From Phymatolithon calcareum (lineage: Eukaryota; Rhodophyta; Florideophyceae; Hapalidiales): 64,000 nucleotides of DNA. The translations under genes and the position numbers were made by a program. Numbering within the stretch: the first letter of the stretch is position 1; each line of letters opens with the position of its first letter. Location: NCBI GenBank assembly GCA_977006965.1, contig OZ345360.1:1860001-1924000 (forward strand), given 5' to 3'. The notes under the pieces were generated by a model. That model was not told the origin of the DNA. It worked only from the letters and a program-made list of their open reading frames with translations, and did not search any database. Of the stretch, positions 53,683 to 62,134 are shown piece by piece.

Positions 53683-53870
53683 GGATGGATGGATTTGAGT
53701 TTACTGGAAGCTCTAGTTTTCAATTTTGAACCTGAGCGGCTTACCATAGCGATAAGTCCCGTTGCCTAAATTTCTACTTCGTGTTCTATTGCGTCGACAG
53801 CGTTTTGCACTCTGGTTTCTTCTTACTCTGACAGGGATTCTTCAGCCATGAGGTTTGACATCTCTTTTAC
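53683..53870 (+). repeat. dispersed ~190-bp repeat, copy 2
   Basis: Plus-strand partner of 4206-4402 (minus), sharing ATGGATGGAT at one end and ATGAGG-TTGACATCTC at the other. It ends about 200 bp before the first recognisable Gag of Copia element B, so it could be part of that element's leader. Confidence 0.65.
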
Positions 53871-54696
53871 GGCGTGATCGAATGTGCGGTGTTCTGATCT
53901 CTTCCTCTCTTCATTGAAGCGATGGAATAGTCCATGCGTGCACAGGAGACTGTGCTTCGCTTTCTTGAGACGGAGAAAGGGTGCGAGTTTATTTCGTTCG
54001 GGATGGAGAGGGCGCCTGCCTTAACGGTAGTGCCGGCAGGCAGCGTTTCCAATCCTCGGCTCTGATTTAAAGGGTTGTTTTTCTTCCGTTAGTTTTCTAC
54101 ACTTACGCGTCAGCTGCTGCCTACATCGCTGCGCACCGCGACTGCCACGATCGCCTCCTATACGCCCACTCAACTCACTTCCTGGCCAATCAACCCCCAG
54201 ACATCGCGGACATTCTCGCCGGCCTCCCGCCATCCAACCCTCACGCCCACTCCATTCGCGAGCATTACTCCTTCCTTCCCGAGAATCAGAAGACAACTGC
54301 CGTCGTCAGCCGTCTCGTTGCCGCCGTTATGCGTCTGCCCATGGCGACGAAGCTTCCACGCGGAAAGAGGCACCGCGGTCATGCGCAGTGTCCTTAATGA
54401 CGAACAACTCCCGCCAACGCTGCGGCCGCCGTCCGGGTGACCCATCGGTCACCGACTAAAAGTGCATGAAGCACTTGATGGACAACCACACGGAGGGTGA
54501 TTAACGCTGCCGTCGCATTGCGGCCCGCTCGACCTCGACCAATAACAATACAGAGCCCTCTGCTGCCGCCACCATCTTCACTGACCCTAAGCTCATCAAC
54601 ACGGTCACCGACACAGTTGCTGCTATCTTAGCCGCTTGTAACGCGCCGGAGGGTGACAAAATAAACAATAATCAGCAGTGCATCATCGCCCCTCTC

Positions 54697-55098
54697 CTCG
54701 ACTCGGCCGCAACCCGTCACATCACTAGCTCTGGCGCCCCTCTCCGCCACAAGCGGCAAATCAACACGGCGGTACGCATCGTCGACAACAGAACAACCCT
54801 TACAACGCACGTCGGTAAGGCGATTCTTGCCGGATTCCACACCAACATTCCTCTTGACCAGGTGCTGCGAGTGCCTGCCCTTGTTCGTGACCTCATCTCC
54901 GCAGCCCGCCTATCACAGTTATACGATATCCTCATTAGCCGCGGACGATTGTTCGTAACGAAACAAAGCACCTTGCCGCCCGCGAATGTTATCGCAACCA
55001 GTACGCAAACGGGAAACGTACTGCAGTTCGACATGCCGCTGCCCGCCGAAGACCAGTCTCGCACTACGCGTTCCGCGGCGCTAGTGCCTGCATCATAG
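54697..55098 (+). pseudogene. Copia B protease and gag-pre-integrase region
   Basis: LDSAATRHITSSGAPLRHK is the aspartic-protease active-site segment (DSA in place of the common DSG). It is followed by VGKAILAGFHTNIPLDQVL and VPALVRDLISAARLSQ, which is the Copia linker to the gag-pre-integrase domain, ending at a stop at 55098. The Cys pair of the pre-integrase finger (CRPCAEAKL) is at ~55213. Confidence 0.75.
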
Positions 55099-55281
55099 CG
55101 TCACGTGCACAATGCACTCGCACACGCCCAGCCAGCTGCAATCAGGCGGGCTCTACACAACAACCCGCACATGAAATGTCTCGTTTCGACATCGAAAGGT
55201 AACTACACGTGCAGGCCCTGCGCGGAAGCGAAACTCACCTGATCCCCTCACCCAACACTCAGCAACTCGCAATACAAACCG

Positions 55282-55893
55282 ATGGACATACTGAGCTCAG
55301 ACACTGCGGGGCCGCTTAAGCGCTCTGTGCGCGGCAACCGCTTCTTCACCGTGCTTGTGGATGCTGCAACTGGCTTTCTCACTGGAATTGAGTCGCAGAC
55401 AAAGGGTCAAGCAGGCCAGCAACTCGTGCAGGCCATACAGCATCTACAGAGCGCTCCTGGACACACAGTTAAATGTATGCACTCTGATGGCACACGAGAA
55501 CTTTTTGCTGGAGCACCGCGAAAATTCGCGCTCAGAGAAGGCATGAAGATATCGAGCTCGGTACTAAACAGTCCACAGATGAACGGAGAGGCAGAGTGCA
55601 CTATTCGCACGCTGAAAGACTGCATCCGTACTCAGCTCACATCCGCGCAACTCCCACAGGGATATTGGGACTACGCTCTCGAGGATTGTATCGCCAATAG
55701 AAACGCAACGCCAAAGAGCGGCAAAATCGAGTCACCCCATGAATCTCTCTTCAGAACGCCATCCAACCTACCGCTTACGCTGCCATTCGGATCAAAAGGC
55801 TATGTCCCAAACAAATCTAAAACTATGCAGAGCTTTACCCCGCGCGGCATTGCCTGCCGCTTCTTAGCTCCGATTTCCAAATCCACCTTTTAA
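55282..55893 (+). pseudogene. Copia B integrase catalytic core
   Basis: An open 203-codon segment. It shows the D,D-35-E triad: D7 in SSDTAGPL, D69 in MHSDGTREL and E105 in NGEAECTIRTL, with exactly 35 residues between the last two. YALEDCIANRNATPKSG and TPRGIACRFL follow as in the C-terminal part of the Copia integrase. The catalytic residues survive, but the polyprotein on either side is broken, so it is not an active copy. Confidence 0.85.
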
Positions 55894-56578
55894 CGTGCTC
55901 GACACTACAAACCGCAAGGTCATAGATGCCCGTGCCGCTGAGTTCGTTCCGACACGCGATCCTAGACGCCCACTTGGAAAGCAGCTCGAAATCAGCAGCA
56001 TAGACGGCTCCGCTCTCCTGAGCACCCCACCGCCCACGAAAGACGAACAAGCTTCAGGAATCAAGAAGCGTTTTGCAAAAAAGCCCACACACCAGAAAAA
56101 GGCTACAGTTGCTACCCAGATGGGATCACTCGGACCGCGCAGTACACTTCGCCTCCCACCAAGTTATCGAGATGACAGTACAAAAGACCCTACCTCCCCC
56201 AAACATATCGCAGCCACGACAACTCCGCCCTTCAACTAATCGCCGCCGCAGCGGCCATCCAGAAGTGGACGGGCGGCCTCAGCGCAATGTGACGCAGAGC
56301 CACATGTTGCTGCTGTCAGAGCTGATCTCGAAGAGCCAATGCGCCAACCCTCAGACCCGCGCTCAACCAAGCAGGCCCTTCGCGGACGTTTCGCGCAGAA
56401 ATGGGTACAAGCCCATGACGCTTTTGTTGACCGAATGGTCGCCCTTGACGCATGGGGGTTCAACATACCTCGGCCCAGCGAGAAGCCAGTTCAGAACACC
56501 TGGAACTAAAGACACAAGACAAACTCTGAAGGATACCTCACCGGCTTCTCTGCGTGCTGCACAGCTCGCGGAGATTTA

Positions 56579-57350
56579 ATGCAGCCGGGAATGCACTTCG
56601 ACGCCGAGCGAACTGCAGCACAATCGCCTTCGCATGCTGCTCGACGCTTCCTCTATGCCAACGCCGCACTCCGCGGTGAACGCATCAGCAGCGTCGACGT
56701 CCCGAGAGCTTACACCCGTGCTCCGTCAGACCCTCGGTTTCGCTTAACGATGAAACAGCCGCGCCGCTCCGACGGCACTGTAGCGTCCAACGTCACTATC
56801 AAACTCCCTACTTTCCTCGAAGACTAGCTTCTTTCAATTAGCCATTACAGCTTGCATTTACAGCAAGCCCTTACAAGTTGCATTACAGTCATTACAGTAC
56901 CGTAGGTTTCGAAACGTATTTCTACATTCTTCCATTGATCCAATTCTCATACTGCAAAGTCATCTTTTGATCCAATGTTTTTTCTATAAAGGTCAGCGCT
57001 TCGCGCTGCCCTCGGCTTTCCGCCAGGGAACAACCCGACCAAAACCAGTGTGCCATTCTGTGCGATTCACAACCCCACAGGCACCTTTACCACACCAGGA
57101 AAGCTTGTGCTGATACAAAGGGCGCAGATGGGCAGCCCGGACGGTGGATTTTTATGGAAACGCCACCGCAACGCTAAGCTGACTGAGCGGGCCTGGAAGG
57201 AAATCAAAGCAGAGCCTGGTTGCTTCGTACACACGGATACCTCCACGGGCGCCACGCTCGCCTACTTGCCGATACCGACGACTTTTATCTAACATCCTCA
57301 GACAAGTCATACTTGCAGCGCTTGATAAGCAAACTAATGAATAATGTCAA
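56579..57350 (+). pseudogene. Copia B reverse transcriptase, split by a solo LTR
   Basis: The left part (56579-56778) ends in the RVT_2 motifs SSVDVPRAYTRAP and FRLTMKQPRR. After the 301-bp solo LTR the text resumes (57080-57290) with TTPGKLVLIQRAQMGSPDGG and EPGCFVHTD. The active-site region reads TDDFYLTSS in a further frame (~57262). The split is exactly at the LTR's target duplication, so the insertion hit an RT gene that may still have been intact at that time. Confidence 0.8.
56779..57079 (-). mobile_element. solo LTR, family X, copy 2
   Basis: 301 bp in reverse orientation relative to the other two copies: TGTAGCGTCCAACG to CCCCACA on the plus strand, flanked by GGCAC on both sides (56774-56778 and 57080-57084). 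Matches to copy 3 include ACAGTCATTACAGTACCGTA and CCAGGGAACAACCCGACCA. Confidence 0.92.
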
Positions 57351-58555
57351 GCCACGGAGCAGGTTCCACTCGACCAGCACATGGGCGTCGCCATCGAACG
57401 CACGCGCACCAGCGTCAAATTATCAGTCTGCAAGCACATCGAGCAGCTTATGCGCGAATTTGGCTTGTCAGACGGAAATCCATGCGCATGCCGCACGACC
57501 CTCAAACCGATCTTTCTGCCCGAAAGCCAGGAGAGGCGATTCTCGGGAAGGAGCAACACAAGCTCTACAGGAGTGCAATCGGCCTCGCGGGTTTCATCGC
57601 CGACACTGTGGTGTATGAGATCGCTTATATCGCAAGCCATTTCGCCCGCTTCCTCGACACGCCCACCGAACGCCACATGACAACACTAAAACGGCTCGTC
57701 CGCTACCTCTCAGCCAGCATCATCTACTCGCACGGTGCCGACTCAGTTCTAAGAGCGTATTCCGACAGCGACTGGGCAGTGTGCTCGAGCACGCGAAGGT
57801 CGCGCACTGGTGTCGTCATCACGTACGCAGGAGACCTGATTTACTGGATGTGCGGTTGTGAATCGCATAAGTTGGCACACTGGTTGTGGTCGGGTTGTTC
57901 CCTGGCAAAACGCGAGGGCGCCGCTTCGAGCCGCCCTTTATAGAAAAAGAATTGGATCAAAGATGATTTGGCAATATGATAAATGGATCTATGCGCCTGT
58001 AAACTGTAAGCAGTGGTTCTAGGGTTTGCCCTTGGTAATTCTTCATGGTGTAAGTACGCATCGAAACCTACGGTACTGTAATGACTGTAATGCTATCTGT
58101 AAGGGCTTGCTCTAAACGCAGGCTGTAATGACAATTTGAAGAGAGCTATTTGTATAGGAGTATGATAGTGGCTTTGGACGCCACACTGGAAGAGCAAGCT
58201 CCAGAAGGCAATATCGTTATCTTCAGCGGAAGCAGAATATAAAGCTGTCTCCGAGGCAGCTCGGATCATCGCATGGCTCTAGAACCTGGCCAACGAGTGG
58301 AGGATACCGATACGCGCCCCTGTCATGCTGGGAGTCGACAACAAAGCGTCTATCTCAATGTCCGTAGCAAACGGCGCCACAACGCGCAGCAAGCATATGG
58401 ATATTAAGTCGCGCTACATAACAGAGCAGGTCCAACGCGGCTTGATCGATACGCAACACATCCCTGGCACGAGGCAGCCGGCTGATATTTTCAAAAAGCC
58501 TCTAGGCAAGCAGAAGTTCTTCGACAATCTGCGACTCATCCACAATCACGACTAA
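57344..58555 (+). pseudogene. Copia B RNase H region, split by a solo LTR
   Basis: Read across frames: HLARFLDTPTERHMTTLKRL-type connection, then the RNase H core AYSDSDWAVCSSTRRSRTGV (first Asp) up to DLIYW at the LTR insertion. It resumes after 58190 with KSKLQKAISLSSAEAEYKAV (catalytic Glu), LGVDNKASISM (Asp), RSKHMDIKSRYITEQV and the final HIPGTRQPADIFKKPLGKQ. The last frame, 58325-58555, reaches a stop. The order and motifs are diagnostic of Copia RNase H. Confidence 0.88.
57849..58185 (+). mobile_element. solo LTR, family X, copy 3
   Basis: 337 bp, from TGTGCGGTTGTGAATCGC to TTGGACGCCACA, flanked by CTGGA on both sides (57844-57848 and 58186-58190). It interrupts the RNase H of Copia element B. 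It matches copy 1 (37238-37591) in the same orientation. Confidence 0.93.
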
Positions 58556-60557
58556 GAGCCGGACCAGGTGTGCTAGTCCTACATCTCCCCCAGTCTCGTA
58601 ATTGTTTTTCATGCTAGTCCTACATCAACGAAACATCGAGAGACTCGAGTTTATAGCACACATGGGTGATCGTATGACTCGCCAGCCATATATCTCGCTG
58701 GCCAACGAAGCACGCGACACACCGTGCTACCCAGCCGACAGGCACATTAGCGCTCTAGCCCACAAATAGCTAGAGTTCCACCATTCCAATAAACAAAGGA
58801 ATAGGGTTTTGAAAAGTTTGTAGAAAAATCGTATTATCATAACTATGATATAATGAAATGATAAAAACTCTCTAGAATCGACAGCTGTTCCTGGTTTCAT
58901 TATGTCCGCACGCAAAGAATTTTTTCGCAAGAAAACATTAACGTATTTGATCAGATGGGATACTTTTTATTCTGAATACGCTTTCTTGTATTTTTCACGA
59001 GCATGGGTTTGGATAATGCTGAGCCTTGAAGTTTTTATATGCGTAAGGAAAACTATGGATAGGAAAGTAGCTCAATGCGAAACTCAATAAGGAGATGTGT
59101 ACCGTAAGCCGGGATAACAAATGAAAGTAAAACGTAAGAGTACCAGGCCCCAGTGGGTACAACAGGACCCGAGGGACTATTGTACCCACGAGGACCAGGT
59201 ACGAGCACGTTTTACAGATTTTTTATCCCGGCTTACGGTACACATACGACTTGTTTTTTCAGACGCGAGAAAACACGCCGTTTTGAAAAGTACAAGTTTG
59301 TTGCCAATGGAAGCTCCGACATAAAGTACAAAAATGACTCTTTCACTGGACGACTACGAACCGAAACGATGGTAAAGCGGTCTATGACCAGACTGCTGTC
59401 GTTTTCTGTTCACGTTTTTAAAATATTAGAAAAAACAAACTTATTTAGTTCTTACCTCTGCACAAAAATTAAGTGAGAAAAAACTTATTTTTTTCCTCTT
59501 CCCCTTCTCAAATTCTTGAGAATATCTATCTTATATTTCTCTCCTCTCCGAGGAATAATGTAGTGATTTACAACTTATAAAATCCTCATCACATCAAAAT
59601 AAAGAATCGAATTTAAGCTTCCAACTTATTTTTCCCGCATCAGGTTTTATAAGTTGAAGGTTGACCGTGTTTGGAAGATCATCTGGCCAATAGAACTGAG
59701 TTTTAACGAAAGTGATATGAGCGCTGAAAATGCTCAATTTTAGATGAACTATTAAATATTTATCTGTCCAAGCTCACATTTACTTTCGTTAGTTACGTGA
59801 AAGCAGCTCATATTTTCTCGCGTCTACAAAAACAAGAAGGATTACACTTTGTCCCGCCAAAATTTGAACAAGAACTTTAGTGATGTGTGTCTCATAATCT
59901 CATCATTTAAGAATAACCCGTTTGAGATTACAGTATACAGAGCGCGCAATACACACTCCGTCTTTGCATATCTTAGGTTGCAATCTGACTCAACTGAGTC
60001 ATACTGATGCATCTTGACTCGATCAGAGCGATCAACTTGAGCCGCACTGACTGAAATGAGTTTTACTGTACTGCACTGTAAAAGGACCAGTTAAAAGCGA
60101 ACAGTAGATGTGCATGTGACGTAGTATCCGTTACAATTTATGGTGGTGTATGTTATGGAAAGTGGTGAGACCTGTACGCGTGGCAGCGAGCGTCTGTGTC
60201 GAGAGGCGATGGAAAAGATGATGGACCAGGGACGCGTGCGCCGTTGGCAAGAAATAAAGGGTACGAATACCCCCAGACAGTTTTTGGATTGTTCTGTCTG
60301 GTATCCTGTTTTTTGTTGGCCGCGAGCGTCCAGTGAATATATACAATCAGCGAGATTACAAATGTAGACTTGGAGGTAGTTGATTGGACGCTAATGTGAC
60401 CAATAATGGATCGAATGATGATACGGGGCTACACGTGGAGGCAGTATGATGCCAAAACCCCCCTGTTGACGTTATTTCGGCGGGAGACAAGAAATGGCGG
60501 GAAAATTATGCACGTGGAGCGTCACGTGTGAGAAATGATCAAATTGGTAATTAAAAC
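58556..60557. other. 2-kb AT-rich stretch with one miniature element
   Basis: No gene is recognised; frames such as 59153-59476 and 60140-60367 have no domain. It includes the 15-bp direct repeat near 58571, a GCCAGC/GCTGGC hairpin (~58690), the inverted-repeat element at 59095-59245 and the palindromic TGACTCA-AC-TGAGTCA (59986-60001). Confidence 0.45.
59095..59245. mobile_element. MITE-like 151-bp foldback element
   Basis: The first and last 23 bp are exact inverse complements (beginning ATGTGTACCGTAAGCCGGGA). Similarity continues inward (GTAAAACGT, GTGGGTACAA), so the whole unit folds into one long hairpin. No target duplication beyond what is part of the palindrome could be assigned. It has no coding capacity. 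Confidence 0.8.
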
Positions 60558-60722
60558 ATGACAGTGCCAAAATCACAACTCAACAGAGCAAGCCGACCTT
60601 CGAGCACACGCAAGCGAAAAGCGCCGACACGCACGCGAGCAAGCGACACGGAGCGACGTGCGCGACGCGAAACTGCGTCTCAGCGGGAGCGGCGTGCGTG
60701 CCGCGGACTTCGAGCGATCTGA
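60558..60722 (+). CDS. small very basic open frame upstream of the H3-tail gene
   Basis: 54 codons, MTVPKSQLNRASRPSSTRKR followed by more Arg-rich text, ending at TGA. About one residue in three is Arg or Lys. It ends 120 bp before the H3-tail ATG in the same orientation and frame class. It could be an upstream peptide or a remnant of an N-terminal exon; equally it may be chance in a purine-rich leader. Confidence 0.3.
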   Translation: MTVPKSQLNRASRPSSTRKRKAPTRTRASDTERRARRETASQRERRACRGLRAI

Positions 60723-60842
60723 GTTTGTCGCTTCACGATAACCAACACTGGGGTGCGTGGAGTGGGACGTGCTAGCGAGTGGTCTTAGTTACAGACGGTC
60801 AGCCCCGCAACCCCCTCCAGTGTTCGGATAGTCGGTCGCACT

Positions 60843-62019
60843 ATGGCAAATACGAAACAGAAAGCGAAGAAGTCCACTGGCGGTAGGGCGCCAAGGGCGG
60901 AGCTCGCGGGAAAAGCTGCCCGGGAGTTGAAGTACCCGGGGGCCGCGAGAGTGCACGAAATCACGGCGTGTTGGGTCGAGCCACGCAGAGAAGGAGGACT
61001 GCGGTTCTGCTTCGAGCACACAAGGCTAGGCCCGAGATCCCTGGATGAAACGGACTTCATTGACGTTTTTGGTCCGGGGATCTACCGTTGGTGCAAGAGA
61101 AGGCCCCAACGCGTGATGAGGGTTGCAGAAGCCGCGCGCTGGGGCTTTCTGGAGCAAGATGATGGACGAGCCGGTAGTGCCGCGAGCTGAGAGTTCCGGA
61201 GTATCAAACTCTCCGATGGCCAGGCCGAGGGAGAGATTGAAGGTCGGTATTACGCGTCCGCAGACAAGAAGGGCCGAAAGTTGTTTCCGATCCTTCTCCA
61301 TACGATGCACATGGAGAGTTTTCCGGGCGTTCCACTGGGTGCCGGCGGGAAGGTGGCAAGGAAGCATCGCGTAACAGAGGACGGGGTAGTCGTGTTGGGA
61401 GCTGACCCGATGTACCTCTGTGTGGACGCCGTGGACAGCTGGTGTAAAGACCACAAAGATAGTAACTTGCGCCTTGATCGCCCCGGAAGTCGGCATGTGA
61501 GTACGCTGGCAGAGTCGTATTACCGCACAGAGTATCCGGTACTGTACCAAACGGGTGGAAATACGACCTGCGTACTGGCCGCCGTGTTGAATGAGATTAG
61601 TGCCACAGGAGGATGCTGCTGATTTGATGCGAAATATTGTGCAGCTCAGGGTTGCCGAGCCGCGTGTCCGAGATTTGAGTGATCTCTCCAAGTGGTTCTC
61701 TGAAGCAGTCGGGAGGTACTCACTTGTAACCATTCCCGGTGTCATGGAGCCCGATCCGGCGTGGTTGGTGCAAATACTCCTCGCGACACTGCGAGGTAGC
61801 GGTTTCGAGAACCACATGGTGGTTGTTGACGCGAACCGGCAGCTGATTTTCGATAGAATGGAGAGATGTGCCTTGAAGCTGTGCCACCAGGCTCTGGCAG
61901 CATGCCTGGGGGACGGCGTCAGACTGGATTTCATCGAGGATGTGCGGATGATTCCAGTAGTTACAGCAAAGCGGAATAGGCCTCGTAATCGGAAGAAGAG
62001 GAGGAGAGGCGCATCTTAG
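60843..62019 (+). pseudogene. histone H3-tail mimic fused to protease-like, basic-tailed protein (broken)
   Basis: The frame opens MANTKQKAKKSTGGRAPRAE and continues LAGKAAR. Against the H3 tail, 19 of the first 26 residues after Met are identical, with K4, K9-S10, R17 and K23 in register. It then diverges and is open for 115 codons to a TGA (61188). The same frame carries on for a further 144 codons to 61622, and a +1 shift near 61600 leads into the final frame to 62019. The later part has NTTCVLAAVLNE (C at 61569) and NHMVVVDANRQLIFDRME (H at 61813, D at 61852). This Cys-then-His/Asp spacing suggests a papain-like cysteine protease fold; tentative. It ends KRNRPRNRKKRRRG, an evident nuclear-localisation signal. 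One stop and one shift separate it from an intact ~390-residue protein. Probably a mobile-element protein; no RT or ends were found. Confidence 0.65.
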
Positions 62020-62116
62020 GCGAGAGAGATGCCAGCATGACGTAGTTGTGCAAATGAATTTGGTTGATAATGAATCTTGAATATGGATAGCGAGTTTAGC
62101 AGATTGAAATCTATTT

Positions 62117-62134
62117 TAGATTATATATAATCTA
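62117..62134. repeat. 18-bp AT palindrome
   Basis: TAGATTATATATAATCTA lies at the boundary between the H3-tail locus and the end of Copia element C. It could be part of that element's LTR edge. Confidence 0.6.

Larger units (their letters stand above)
54080..58555 (+). mobile_element. Copia-like element B, decayed, with two nested solo LTRs
   Basis: The domains stand in Ty1/copia order: Gag helices (~54100-54400, ILAGLPPSNPHAHSIREHY), a zinc-knuckle ruin (CGRRPGDPS, ~54420), protease (54697), gag-pre-integrase (H..H..C..C, ~55100-55240), integrase (55282-55893), reverse transcriptase (~56579-57350) and RNase H (57600-58555). Multiple stops and frameshifts break it, and two family X solo LTRs interrupt it (56779-57079 and 57849-58185). 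Its own LTRs were not found. The 15-bp direct repeat TGCTAGTCCTACATC (58571 and 58612) follows the end. Confidence 0.85.

Noticed and set aside
61026-61934. 302-codon minus-strand open frame opposite the H3-tail gene
   Set aside because: It has no recognisable domain, and the plus strand carries the H3-like tail, the Cys and His motifs and a basic tail. The antisense frame is open because of the G/C-rich codon pattern of the sense strand.
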